NCBI GenBank assembly: GCA_009776305.1
Contig: WRLY01000005.1
Span: forward strand, 85,083 to 149,082
DNA: 64,000 nt
Reading direction: 5' to 3'
Source: Oscillospiraceae bacterium
Lineage (GTDB): Bacteria > Bacillota > Clostridia > Oscillospirales > Ruminococcaceae
The translations under genes were made by a program, and so were the position numbers. Numbering within the stretch: the first letter of the stretch is position 1; every line of letters starts with the position of its first letter. This document shows positions 1-7,970 of the stretch, one piece after another. The notes beneath the pieces were generated by a model. It searched no databases and was not told the origin of the DNA. It worked only from the letters and a program-made list of their open reading frames with translations.

Positions 1-1
1 G

Positions 2-316
2 TTCCTGTTCTCGCCCGTGATGAAACTTTTCGGTATCCCACAAGAGGTTGCTCCGCTACTTATAATGCGTCCTTTTTCGGGGAGCGGGGCGGTGGCGATT
101 TACGAATCGGTTTTAGCCGAAACCGGCGCGGACAGTTATGCGGGGCGGGTGGCGAGCGTAATTCTCGGTAGCAGTGAAACGACTTTTTACACGATTGCGG
201 TATATTTCGCCGCCACAAAGGTAAAAAAGACCCGCCACGCCCTGCCGTCGGCTATGGCGGGGGATATGACGCTGTGGATTTTGAGCGGGATTTTGGTTAG
301 TTTGTGGTTTTATTGA
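2..316 (+). CDS. spmB: Spore maturation protein B, 3' part
   Basis: The reading frame is open from the window edge and ends at 316, so only the C-terminal ~104 residues are present. The segment contains the family pattern SPVMKLFGIP...MRPFSGSGA followed by GSSETTFYTIAVYF, typical of the nucleoside-recognition/Gate domain of SpmB. SpmA and SpmB are inner-membrane proteins that act in the mother cell during spore core dehydration. The last ~20 residues form a hydrophobic segment ending in LVSLWFY. The real start, and probably spmA, lie upstream of the window. The gene indicates an endospore-forming lineage. Confidence 0.88.
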   Translation, partial: FLFSPVMKLFGIPQEVAPLLIMRPFSGSGAVAIYESVLAETGADSYAGRVASVILGSSETTFYTIAVYFAATKVKKTRHALPSAMAGDMTLWILSGILVSLWFY

Positions 317-373
317 TGATTATATATGTTTAAGGCGAGGTATTGATTTCGGCGGCACGGCGATAAAAAACAC

Positions 374-402
374 TTGCATATTTTCCGCAAGTATGCTAAT
401 AT
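374..402 (+). promoter_or_regulatory. Sigma-A-like promoter before the M50-like gene
   Basis: TTGCAT (374-379) and TAATAT (397-402) are separated by 17 bp. The promoter lies about 65 bp upstream of the M50-like gene and after the spmB stop, so it likely starts the M50/scpA/scpB transcript. Read by eye only. Confidence 0.55.
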
Positions 403-466
403 AAAAGTGCGCGTGTAAAATTACCGCGATTTTCCTAATTTTCCAAGGAGTTTCATATTTAATATT

Positions 467-1180
467 ATGGAAATTTTTACCTATCGACCGGTCTTCAGGC
501 TTTTCGACTGGATAGCCAGTCCGAGCCAGGCAAATGCAATAGCACTTCTTATTTCTTGTTTTTCTGTGGGCGTTATGATTTTTGTAGTTTTTCCGTTGCG
601 CGAATATGCGCGCGGGCTTACGGCGAAGTTTCTCGGCGACGACACGCCCGAAAGACACGGCAGACTGACCCTGAACCCTTTCGCGCATATAGAATTATTA
701 GGTGCGCTAATTATGCTTATCGCCCCCATCGGTTGGTCAAAGCCGATGGAATTCAATATTTCCAGATGTCGTAAGGTAAATGCTAAAACAGCGCTGGTTT
801 TGACCTCGCTTGCGGGACCTATGGCAAATATATTAATTTCATATATTGTTTTGGTAATAGCCAAGCTTATAGCGTTTAACATAAATATGTCCTCCCAAAC
901 GCTTTATTATTTTTTGCTGTCGTTCAATTTGATAATACAGCTTAATGTATTTATAGCGGTTTTGAATCTGTTGCCCGTCCCTCCGTATGACGGCTCGAAA
1001 ATTCTTTTCTCGTTTTTAAAGCCGCGCACAGTGATTAAAATAATGCAATATCATCAAATCATCACCTTGGTTTTCATCGTTTTGCTTTTCATGAGGAATT
1101 CTCCGATTCGTTTGATTATAGAGATTGTAAGTAATTATATATTGATGGCATTAGATTTCCTTTCGGGATTTATAAGGTAA
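467..1180 (+). CDS. Site-2 protease (M50) family membrane protein with degenerate HExxH
   Basis: The 237-residue hydrophobic protein has the architecture of short bacterial M50 proteins: an early membrane helix, the segment GDDTPERHGRLTLNPFAHI, a GWSKP segment, a LAGPMANI helix and the C-terminal NLLPVPPYDGSKIL motif carrying the conserved metal-ligand Asp. The catalytic HExxH of the family is replaced: residues 45-49 read R-E-Y-A-R, so both zinc-binding histidines are Arg. The protein is therefore probably not an active metalloprotease, unless a sequencing error affects both codons. It starts 3 bases before scpA's ATG region (stop 1180, scpA ATG 1184), a common Clostridia arrangement. The AAGGAG at 445-450 is 16 nt from the ATG, which is long; an ATT at 464 is a possible alternative start. 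Confidence 0.75.
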   Translation: MEIFTYRPVFRLFDWIASPSQANAIALLISCFSVGVMIFVVFPLREYARGLTAKFLGDDTPERHGRLTLNPFAHIELLGALIMLIAPIGWSKPMEFNISRCRKVNAKTALVLTSLAGPMANILISYIVLVIAKLIAFNINMSSQTLYYFLLSFNLIIQLNVFIAVLNLLPVPPYDGSKILFSFLKPRTVIKIMQYHQIITLVFIVLLFMRNSPIRLIIEIVSNYILMALDFLSGFIR

Positions 1181-1183
1181 AAT

Positions 1184-1969
1184 ATGGAAAAAATAGAGTT
1201 AGAAGAAAAAAAACAACAGGTAACTTCAGACCAACCCGAAACGAGTGAATTGCCGCCTGAAATCAACGAGCCGTTACCGGATGACAGTCGGTTTAACTTT
1301 AAGACCGAAGTTTTTGAGGGACCGCTGGATTTAATGCTTACGCTGATTTCAAAGCATAAGCTTAACATAACCGATATAAAAATATCGGTGCTTTTAGAGC
1401 AGTTTTTGTTTTATCTTGACGCAATGCGGGAAGCTGACATAGAAATAGCAGGCGAGTTTTTGGAAATGGCGGCGCGGCTTATATATATGAAAAGCGCGGC
1501 GCTTTTACCCAAGCACGAGCTTGAGGAGCTTAAAAAAGAGCTTCAACATTCTTTGGAGGAATATCTGCTTTATAAAAGGGCGGCGGCAAGACTGCTTGAA
1601 ATTTATGAGGGCTCGGACATATTCACGCGGGAGCCGGAGGAATTACCGCCCGACAACGAGTATCGCGGCTGTCATACTACGGACGAGCTTTTGGAGGCGT
1701 TGAGGGGTGTTGTAGGCAGGGACAGGGCGGCGGTTGCGCCGCTTGTGTTCAAGCCTGTTTCGGAGCAGAAATACGTCAGTATTTTTTCTAAAATCATTTT
1801 TATATTAAAGCAAATCAAAAACGGCGGACAGTTCAGGATTACCCAATTCTACGCAGGCGGAACTCGCTCCGAAAAAACGGCGGTTTTCCTCGCCCTGCTG
1901 GAATTATCCGCCCATGGACGCATTATTTTCTCCGAGGACGGGGAGACCGTTGAGGTAATAAAGAGGTAA
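1184..1969 (+). CDS. scpA: Segregation and condensation protein A
   Basis: A 261-residue kleisin. The sequence FEGPLDLMLTLISKHKLNITDIKIS, then EFLEMAARLIYMKSAALLP, is the classic ScpA N-terminal domain; the C-terminal winged helix (VFLALLELSAHGRI near the end) binds the Smc head. An acidic N-terminal extension of about 40 residues precedes the conserved core. ScpA bridges Smc heads with ScpB in the bacterial condensin that organises and segregates the chromosome. The gene sits 3 bp after the M50-like gene and about 100 bp before scpB, consistent with one operon. Confidence 0.95.
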   Translation: MEKIELEEKKQQVTSDQPETSELPPEINEPLPDDSRFNFKTEVFEGPLDLMLTLISKHKLNITDIKISVLLEQFLFYLDAMREADIEIAGEFLEMAARLIYMKSAALLPKHELEELKKELQHSLEEYLLYKRAAARLLEIYEGSDIFTREPEELPPDNEYRGCHTTDELLEALRGVVGRDRAAVAPLVFKPVSEQKYVSIFSKIIFILKQIKNGGQFRITQFYAGGTRSEKTAVFLALLELSAHGRIIFSEDGETVEVIKR

Positions 1970-2010
1970 CGGCGGTATGCGGATAATTAATATTAATAGG
2001 AGATTTGTAA

Positions 2011-2094
2011 ATGCAAGAAAAAATATTTTTATGGCTCATTGATGCCGGTAAAGGAATGGTGGGAAAATGGAACTACCGGAAGGAATCGCGATAA
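2011..2094 (+). other. Putative leader ORF overlapping the scpB start
   Basis: A possible 27-codon ORF begins at ATG 2011, 8 nt after TAGGAG (1997-2002), and ends at TAA 2092-2094, overlapping the first codons of scpB in another frame. It reads MQEKIFLWLIDAGKG and continues to ...RKESR. Its DNA from about 2024 to 2060 closely matches the comF leader (49058-49098). The differences are mostly C/T and preserve the reading W-[LF]-I-D-A in this frame. Translation is unproven; it may simply be the scpB ribosome-binding region. Confidence 0.3.
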
Positions 2095-2675
2095 TCGAGG
2101 CAATCCTTTTCGCGGCGGGAGAGCCGGTCGCCTTGGACAGGCTTTCGGAGGCGGCGGAAATTGATGCCGAAACCGTAACAAAGCTTATAGGGCAGCTTGA
2201 AAGAAAATACAATGTTTCCGACAGCGGGCTTAGGGTTATACGCCTTGAAGACAGTTATCAGATTACCACGCGGGTGGAATATGCGCCATTCATAAAAACC
2301 GCCCTTGAAATAAAAAGGCACGCTCCGCTCTCGCAGGCGGCGCTTGAAGTACTGTCGGTAGTCGCCTACAATCAGCCCGTGACCAAGGCTTATGTTGAGC
2401 AAATCAGGGGGGTTGACAGCAATAGCGTGGTCAATTCACTTGCCGAGCGCGGACTTATTGAAGAGGCGGGACGTTTGGAGCTTCCCGGCAGACCCGTGAC
2501 CTACAAAACGACTTCGGTATTTTTACGTTGTTTCGGTTTAAATGACATTGAGCAACTCCCGCCTTTTCCAGACGAGGAAGGGCAGATGCGGCTTGACGAG
2601 CCTGATATGGCGGAAATTGCGGAAATACCCGAAATTGCGAAAAATATGGAAATTACGGCGGAAACGGAGTTATGA
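2067..2675 (+). CDS. scpB: Segregation and condensation protein B
   Basis: A 202-residue protein with the two winged-helix domains of ScpB: IEAILFAAGEPVALDRLSE at the N-terminus and LSQAALEVLSVVAYNQPVTKAYVEQIRGVDS in the second domain, then GRPVTYKTTSVFLRCFGL. ScpB dimerises and binds ScpA to complete the Smc-ScpAB condensin. The last ~30 residues are an acidic tail rich in E and M with repeated EI(P/A) units, beyond the folded core. The start ATG is preceded by AAGGAATGGT (2051-2060), an unusual ribosome binding context seen before several other genes here. The stop overlaps the next gene by 4 nt (ATGA). Confidence 0.94.
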   Translation: MELPEGIAIIEAILFAAGEPVALDRLSEAAEIDAETVTKLIGQLERKYNVSDSGLRVIRLEDSYQITTRVEYAPFIKTALEIKRHAPLSQAALEVLSVVAYNQPVTKAYVEQIRGVDSNSVVNSLAERGLIEEAGRLELPGRPVTYKTTSVFLRCFGLNDIEQLPPFPDEEGQMRLDEPDMAEIAEIPEIAKNMEITAETEL

Positions 2676-3436
2676 TTGCTTTAATTATAATCGGCGCGAT
2701 TATATTACTTGTTGCGCTTATATTATCACTGCCGCTTATTTTTGTTGTGGATTATCAAAAACAGGCAGAAATAAAAATACGCTTATTGTTTTTTGATTTA
2801 CTGAAAGAAAAAAAAGAAAAAAAGAAAAAATCAAAACGCGGAGATGGAGGTTCGCCGCAGTCGGTACAACATACTGAAAAACCTGACGTTGCAAAAACAA
2901 CAAAATCTGTGCAAAAACAAAGCGGCGAGCCGCCGCGAGCAAAATTTAACCAAACCGCTAAAACAAATGAAAAGATAAAACCCGAAAAGCCTAAAAAAGC
3001 CAAAAAAAATATTCCCGACATAGATTTCGCGTTAATCAAAATGATAGTAAACAGCTTTGCGCGGCAATTAAAGAAGCTTATGAAGAAAATTAAAATAACA
3101 GAGCTTTATATAAACAGTATCGTCGGAGGCTCGGACGCGGCAAGGGCGGCTCTAAATTACGGGCTTCAAAGCGCGGCAATTCATTCGGCTTTAGCCTGGC
3201 TTAAATCAATTTCAAGCGTTCGGGTAGAGCAAATCAATATTCAGCCCGATTTTATGCGTGAGGATTCGGATTTTTTCCTGCATTTTAAGGCGAGAATAAA
3301 AATAGGCACAGTGATTTTATGCGCGCTTGCTTTTCTTATAAAATTGCTGAAACATAAGGTAAAGGAACCTCGCAGTATTCAAAACAGTTCTCAAAAAAAT
3401 TCTGAAAAAAGTGCCGCGAAAACAGTAAAGGCATAA
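2672..3436 (+). CDS. DUF2953 domain membrane protein
   Basis: A 254-residue protein with one N-terminal membrane helix (residues ~3-25), a long Lys-rich, low-complexity linker with many AAA codons (residues ~45-115), then the DUF2953 core containing INSIVGGSDAARAALNYGLQSAAIHSALAWL and a short hydrophobic C-terminal segment. DUF2953 proteins lie between scpB and ytfJ/gerW in many Clostridia and are associated with sporulation gene neighbourhoods; the biochemical role is unknown. It overlaps scpB by 4 nt and precedes gerW by 16 nt, so it is translated from the same operon. Confidence 0.8.
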   Translation: MIALIIIGAIILLVALILSLPLIFVVDYQKQAEIKIRLLFFDLLKEKKEKKKKSKRGDGGSPQSVQHTEKPDVAKTTKSVQKQSGEPPRAKFNQTAKTNEKIKPEKPKKAKKNIPDIDFALIKMIVNSFARQLKKLMKKIKITELYINSIVGGSDAARAALNYGLQSAAIHSALAWLKSISSVRVEQINIQPDFMREDSDFFLHFKARIKIGTVILCALAFLIKLLKHKVKEPRSIQNSSQKNSEKSAAKTVKA

Positions 3437-3452
3437 CGAAAGGACAGACAAA

Positions 3453-3839
3453 ATGGCGGAACATTTACAAGGGCTTTTGAGCTCTTCTATGGAAAAAATA
3501 AGGGATTTGGTAGACGTAAACGCGATTATCGGCGACCCTATAACATCTCCCGACGGTACGATTATCATACCCGTATCAAAAGTAACTTTCGGGTTTGTTT
3601 CGGGCGGCTCGGACATTCCGGCAAAAGCGCCGAAAGACGTTTTTGCGGGAGGCGCAGGCGCGGGCGTGACGATTAAGCCCCAGGCGTTTATCGTGGTTCA
3701 AAAGGACGGAGATGTGAAACTGCTTGAAATCGGCGGCGAAAACAGTTTTATCGACGGGCTGATTACGGGAGTGCCTGATTTGATTAATAAGGTCAAAGAG
3801 GTTTTCGGCAAAATTAAAGACAAGGACGACGAAGAATAG
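3453..3839 (+). CDS. ytfJ: Sporulation protein GerW/YtfJ
   Basis: A 128-residue soluble protein matching the GerW/YtfJ family: SSMEKIRDLVDVNAIIGDPI, TIIIPVSKVTFGFVSGG, a Gly-rich GGAGAGV stretch and the C-terminal QAFIVVQKDGDVKLL. In Bacillus subtilis GerW is a spore protein needed for full germination. AAGGAC lies about 9 nt before the ATG. It closes the scpA-scpB-DUF2953-gerW run; a structured 114-bp gap separates it from dacF. Confidence 0.93.
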   Translation: MAEHLQGLLSSSMEKIRDLVDVNAIIGDPITSPDGTIIIPVSKVTFGFVSGGSDIPAKAPKDVFAGGAGAGVTIKPQAFIVVQKDGDVKLLEIGGENSFIDGLITGVPDLINKVKEVFGKIKDKDDEE

Positions 3840-3869
3840 CGGCAGGCAAAGTCCCCAAAATCGAACAAG

Positions 3870-3951
3870 CAGGTCATGTACGGCAGTTTTTCCGCATAAA
3901 ATAGGGATAATTACAATTACCCTGTAATTTTATTCGGAAAGGACTGACCTG
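3870..3951 (+). promoter_or_regulatory. Long stem-loop in the dacF leader covering its ribosome binding site
   Basis: Four complementary blocks nest correctly: CAGGTCA (3870-3876) with TGACCTG (3945-3951); TTTCCG (3889-3894) with CGGAAA (3935-3940); ATAAAAT (3896-3902) with ATTTTAT (3927-3933); AGGG (3903-3906) with CCCT (3920-3923). The right arm holds the GGAAAGGA Shine-Dalgarno of dacF, immediately before its TTG start at 3954. The fold would hide the ribosome binding site. No known riboswitch class was recognised. Confidence 0.55.
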
Positions 3952-3953
3952 TT

Positions 3954-5099
3954 TTGAAGAAACCTTTGTTTTTTATATCGGTTGTCATTTTGTTTTTGGC
4001 GTTTTCCGCATTTACTGTATATGCCGCCGAGAACCAAGACTGGCAGCCGAGCGTTTCAGCGGCGTCTGCGATTCTTATAAACGCCGATACGGGCGCTGTT
4101 ATTTTTGAGAAGAACTCGCTTGAGCAAAGGGCTATGGCAAGCACTACCAAAATCATGACCACATTGCTTACGCTTGAGGCAGGGGAACTTGACCGCAGTT
4201 TTACGGTTGACAGTTTCGCCATTCGGGTGGAGGGCTCTTCAATGGGGCTACGCGAGGGCGATATAGTGACAAGGCGGGCGCTTTGCTACGGTATGATGCT
4301 ACCTTCGGGCAATGACGCGGCGCAGGCGGCGGCAGTCAGCGTAGCGGGAAGTCTGCCTGAATTTGTCAAGCTCATGAACGATAAAGCGGTGCGCCTTGGG
4401 CTTAATGACACAAGTTTTGCCAATCCGTCGGGGCTTGACGCCTACGGGCATTATTCCACAGCTTATGACCTTGCGATTTTAACCATGGAAGCCATGAAAA
4501 ACCGCGAATTCTCTGAAATTACCGCACGGCAGTCAATGCAGGTTAATTTCGGAAATCCGCCGTTTAACCGTTGGCTTTATAACAATAATCGCTTGCTTTA
4601 TATGTACAACGGCACAATAGGCACAAAAACCGGTTTTACCGACAACGCGGGGCGTTGTTTGGTTTCGGCGGCACGGCGGGACGGGGTAACGCTGATTGCG
4701 GTTACGCTGAACGCCCCGAATGACTGGAGAGACCATTCGAGCATGTTTGATTACGGCTTTTCCAAGGTGAGAAATCAGGTTGTAGACTATGATTTGTCGG
4801 CGTTTTATGTAAACGTTATAGGCGGAGAAACGGAAAAGGCGAGCCTCGCGCTTAAAGAGCCGCCGACATTGCCTTTAAGTGATGATGAAATGCGGCTTGT
4901 GGAGGTTCGAGCAGTAACATCGCCATTTATTTACGCCGGGTTTGAGAAAGGCGAACGGGTGGGGAATTTGCTGTTTTATTATAACGGCAGACTTTTAAAA
5001 ACAGTGCCGCTTGTGACGTCTGAAAGCACTGAATTTCCCGGGGAAAAATTGCACCCCGCTGTAGCTTTCGGGCAGTTTTGGCGCAGAAATTTGTTTTAG
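3954..5099 (+). CDS. dacF: D-alanyl-D-alanine carboxypeptidase (PBP5/DacF family, S11)
   Basis: A 381-residue secreted serine DD-peptidase that trims the terminal D-Ala of peptidoglycan stem peptides. All three penicillin-binding motifs are present: S63-T-T-K, S118-G-N and K225-T-G. Residues ~3-24 form a signal peptide ending near VYAA. The C-terminal part matches the beta-rich PBP5 extension (LSDDEMRLVEV...), and a final amphipathic segment may anchor it. TTG at 3954 is chosen because GGAAAGGA precedes it and the signal peptide starts there. Position after gerW and homology suggest the sporulation-type DacF, though a vegetative DacA role is not excluded. Confidence 0.92.
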   Translation: MKKPLFFISVVILFLAFSAFTVYAAENQDWQPSVSAASAILINADTGAVIFEKNSLEQRAMASTTKIMTTLLTLEAGELDRSFTVDSFAIRVEGSSMGLREGDIVTRRALCYGMMLPSGNDAAQAAAVSVAGSLPEFVKLMNDKAVRLGLNDTSFANPSGLDAYGHYSTAYDLAILTMEAMKNREFSEITARQSMQVNFGNPPFNRWLYNNNRLLYMYNGTIGTKTGFTDNAGRCLVSAARRDGVTLIAVTLNAPNDWRDHSSMFDYGFSKVRNQVVDYDLSAFYVNVIGGETEKASLALKEPPTLPLSDDEMRLVEVRAVTSPFIYAGFEKGERVGNLLFYYNGRLLKTVPLVTSESTEFPGEKLHPAVAFGQFWRRNLF

Positions 5100-5155
5100 C
5101 GGCGATATGGCATTATTCGGATAATTATATATCGCAGGACAAGGAGAAAAATATT

Positions 5156-5503
5156 ATGTTAGAAAAAATAAATCTTAAAGAAGCCGTTAATGCTGTAGAA
5201 AAGTTGTATGTTTATGATAAAGTCGGGAATTTGAACGGTCATATATTAAGTGTTGTAAATGTTGAAAACCGCACATTGGATTTTCATATCCATGAACAAT
5301 CCGATGAACTTTTTTATGTTATTGAGGGGACTTTTCACCTCGAAACAGACGAGGGACTAATAAAAATTGATGCGGGAGAATTTATAATTGTCCCAAAAGG
5401 CATGAGGCACAGACCCGTTGTAAAAGAATTATCAAAATTTTTAATGATTGAATTGGAAGGGACGCTCAATAAGGAAAATAGCGGTGATTTATATGAGGAT
5501 TAA
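5156..5503 (+). CDS. Small cupin domain protein
   Basis: A 115-residue single-domain cupin. The two cupin motifs are visible: HIHEQSDELFYVIEGTFHL and GEFIIVPKGMRHRP, giving His/Glu/His metal ligands. ATG 5156 is preferred over an in-frame upstream ATG inside dacF because AAGGAG (5141-5146) lies 9 nt before it. Proteins of this type bind a metal and a small ligand, or act as sugar isomerase-like or sensing domains; the substrate cannot be told. It stands alone between dacF and the biotin carrier gene, on the same strand. Confidence 0.8.
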   Translation: MLEKINLKEAVNAVEKLYVYDKVGNLNGHILSVVNVENRTLDFHIHEQSDELFYVIEGTFHLETDEGLIKIDAGEFIIVPKGMRHRPVVKELSKFLMIELEGTLNKENSGDLYED

Positions 5504-5578
5504 ATAATAAAAATAAGCATTATTCTACAATTATAGTATTAATCAAAACCTCATTTGTAAAGGAAAGGATTTTTGAAA

Positions 5579-5962
5579 ATGGCAAGCATGAAAAGATACA
5601 GCATTACCGTTAATGGTTCGGTTTATGACGTTACGGTGGAGGAAAGTGATTCCGTTTCGGATTCGGCGGTTTTGGAAACCCGGCAAATTTCAAAATCTCA
5701 CACCACCGTTTCTAAGTCCCCAACCGTTTCATCGGGAAAGCAGGGCGACATTAAAATTCAATCGCCTATGCCGGGCAATATCGTTGATATAAAGTTTAAC
5801 GAGGGCGACAGGCTCGAAAAAGGCGCGGTGATTGCCGTGCTTGAAGCTATGAAGATGGAAAATGACATAGTAGCGCCGTCAAGCGGCGTGATTGCAAGTA
5901 TAAACGTCAGAAAAGGTGAATCGGTTAATACAGGAACGCTGATTGCAACAATGGATAAATAA
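5579..5962 (+). CDS. Biotin carrier protein of a decarboxylase/carboxylase
   Basis: A 127-residue biotinyl/lipoyl-type carrier. Residues 1-25 resemble the small N-terminal beta segment of decarboxylase gamma-type carriers, residues ~30-55 are a Ser/Thr/Val-rich linker, and the C-terminal domain carries the biotinylation motif E-A-M-K-M with acceptor Lys92. ATG 5579 is used: it is 9 nt from AGGAAAGGA, while a TTG six bases upstream is too close. It is followed after 60 bp by the carboxyltransferase subunit, so the two form a working pair that moves CO2 to or from a 2-oxoacid or acyl-CoA. Confidence 0.88.
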   Translation: MASMKRYSITVNGSVYDVTVEESDSVSDSAVLETRQISKSHTTVSKSPTVSSGKQGDIKIQSPMPGNIVDIKFNEGDRLEKGAVIAVLEAMKMENDIVAPSSGVIASINVRKGESVNTGTLIATMDK

Positions 5963-6022
5963 TAAGATGTTGTTATAGGTCGGGAATACACATACCCGTC
6001 CTCGCAAATAATGAGGTAAAAT

Positions 6023-7420
6023 ATGTCAAAAATCAAAATCACCGAAGTTACGCTCCGCGACGCCCACCAGTCATTAATCGCCACCCGCATGACATTGGAC
6101 GAAATGTTGCCGGTGCTTCCGCTTATGGATAAGGCGGGGTTCTATTCGGCGGAGTGTTGGGGCGGCGCGACTTTTGACGCTTGCTTGCGGTTTCTTGATG
6201 AAGACCCGTGGGAAAGACTGCGGATAATTAAGCGTGAAATGCCGAATACCAAACTGCAAATGCTTTTCAGAGGTCAGAACATGCTCGGCTACAGGCATTA
6301 CGCAGACGATGTTTTGGAATATTTCGTGCAAAAATGCGTCGGCAACGGTATTGATATAATTCGCATTTTCGACGCGCTCAACGATATACGTAATATGACG
6401 ACGTCCATAAAAGCGACCAAAAAAGAGGGCGCACATTTTCAGGCGTGCATTTCCTATACGCTGAGTCCGGTTCACAGTACGGCAAAATTTGTGGAATTCG
6501 CCAAACAATTGGAGAATGAGGGCGCGGACAGTATATGTATAAAAGATATGGCGGGGCTTTTAAAGCCGTTTACTACCTATGAGCTTGTAAAGGCGCTGAA
6601 AGATGCGGTGGAAATACCTGTTCAGGTACACTCACACTATACGTCGGGAATGGCGTCCATGTCCCATTTAAAAGCCATTGAGGCGGGCGCTGATGCGGTT
6701 GACACGGCTATGTCCCCTCTCGCTATGGGTACAAGCCACATGGCGACCGAAACGCTCGTGGCGGCTTTACAGGGTACAGAGTATGATACGGGATTGGATT
6801 TAGCGGTTCTGACCGAAATAAGGGATTATTTCGAGAAACTGCGTGAAAAATACTTGAAAAACGGTCTGCTTGACCCTAAGGTTATGGGCGTTGACGCAAA
6901 CACGTTGCGCTATCAGGTTCCGGGCGGAATGTTGTCGAATTTGGTTTCACAGCTTAAACAGGCGGGAAAAGCCGACAGGTTTGAAGAGGTTTTGAAAGAA
7001 ATCCCACGTGTAAGGGAAGATTCGGGTTATCCGCCGCTTGTAACCCCCACATCGCAGATTGTAGGCACGCAGGCGGTGTTCAACGTGATTAACGGCGAAC
7101 GGTACAAGAGCGTCACAAAAGAGTTTAAGGGACTTGTAAAAGGCGAATACGGACAAACCCCCGAAGCTATCAGCTCCGAATTCAGAAAAAAAATCATCGG
7201 CGACGAAGAACCTGTTCTTTGCCGTCCAGCCGATTTAATTCAACCCGAGCTTGAAAAACTCAAAGCCGAAGCGGCAAAATGGGCGCAACAGGACGAAGAT
7301 GTATTAAGTTACGCCATGTTCGGGCAGGTGGCTGAGAAGTTTTTCGAGAAACGCAGCGACAGGCAAAACGGCATAGATAACATCAATAAAGACGCCGAAA
7401 ATAAGGTTTTGACGGTTTAG
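6023..7420 (+). CDS. oadA: Carboxyltransferase subunit (oxaloacetate decarboxylase alpha / transcarboxylase 5S type)
   Basis: A 465-residue HMGL-like TIM barrel with the PYC/OadA carboxylase domain. Visible signatures are TLRDAHQS (residues 10-17), the active-site Lys174 in CIKDMAGL, the metal-binding HSH (203-205), and the C-terminal GG(M)LSNLVSQL...PPLVTPTSQIVG. No biotin domain is fused; the carrier is the gene just upstream. The enzyme may act as oxaloacetate decarboxylase alpha, pyruvate carboxylase B or methylmalonyl-CoA transcarboxylase 5S. Neither a Na+-pump beta subunit nor a biotin carboxylase is encoded within this window, so the specific role is open. Confidence 0.85.
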   Translation: MSKIKITEVTLRDAHQSLIATRMTLDEMLPVLPLMDKAGFYSAECWGGATFDACLRFLDEDPWERLRIIKREMPNTKLQMLFRGQNMLGYRHYADDVLEYFVQKCVGNGIDIIRIFDALNDIRNMTTSIKATKKEGAHFQACISYTLSPVHSTAKFVEFAKQLENEGADSICIKDMAGLLKPFTTYELVKALKDAVEIPVQVHSHYTSGMASMSHLKAIEAGADAVDTAMSPLAMGTSHMATETLVAALQGTEYDTGLDLAVLTEIRDYFEKLREKYLKNGLLDPKVMGVDANTLRYQVPGGMLSNLVSQLKQAGKADRFEEVLKEIPRVREDSGYPPLVTPTSQIVGTQAVFNVINGERYKSVTKEFKGLVKGEYGQTPEAISSEFRKKIIGDEEPVLCRPADLIQPELEKLKAEAAKWAQQDEDVLSYAMFGQVAEKFFEKRSDRQNGIDNINKDAENKVLTV

Positions 7421-7582
7421 TTGCGGTCAGTGTTGAAAGCCAGTTAAAAACTTCTATGTCAATTATACAACGGTGTTGAAAGTTTCTTGTATATTTATTA
7501 CAAATAGCAAGTATAATATTTATGGTTATTGAACGAAAAGGGAGAATATTACGTCAAATGGAAAGAAAACTCAAAATCCCTG

Positions 7583-7611
7583 TTGACTTAATTTGAATTT
7601 CAATATATACT
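7583..7611 (+). promoter_or_regulatory. Promoter of ptsH
   Basis: TTGACT (7583-7588) and TATACT (7606-7611) are separated by exactly 17 bp, 39 nt upstream of the HPr start codon. This gives ptsH its own sigma-A-like promoter. The preceding ~160 bp after oadA contains AT-rich sequence with nothing else recognised. Confidence 0.75.
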
Positions 7612-7650
7612 GTATAGGTGAGTAAGTACATTAGATGGAGGGATACGTAT

Positions 7651-7914
7651 ATGCTCTTTAAGGAAATTACTGTTACAAATCAAGTGGGTCTGCACGCGAG
7701 ACCGGCAACTTTTTTTATTCAAAAGGCTAATGAGTATAAGTCGTCAATTTGGGTAGAAAAAGAGGGACGCAGAGTCAACGCTAAAAGTTTGCTGGGTATT
7801 TTGTCTCTTGGTATCATAGGCAACACAGACATTCGTATTCTCGCAGACGGACCGGACGAGCAGATTGCCGTTGATGGCTTGGCTAAGTTGGTTGAAAGCG
7901 GATTCGCTGAATAA
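7651..7914 (+). CDS. ptsH: Phosphocarrier protein HPr
   Basis: An 87-residue HPr of the sugar phosphotransferase system. The active-site His15 lies in GLHARPA and the regulatory Ser46 in AKSLLGILSLGI, the site phosphorylated by HPr kinase in Bacillota carbon catabolite control. ATG 7651 is chosen because GGAGGGA (7637-7643) precedes it and His and Ser then fall at the canonical 15 and 46. The gene is monocistronic, with its own promoter and a terminator; ptsI and hprK are not in the window. Confidence 0.96.
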   Translation: MLFKEITVTNQVGLHARPATFFIQKANEYKSSIWVEKEGRRVNAKSLLGILSLGIIGNTDIRILADGPDEQIAVDGLAKLVESGFAE

Positions 7915-7970
7915 GACCCTTTGCAGGGCAAACGACAATTAAGAGAGTAAAAATGATTGCGCGTGAATGA

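Noticed and set aside
320..688. Minus-strand frame over the M50-like gene start
   Set aside because: Covers the promoter and 5' end of a better-supported gene; composition not protein-like.
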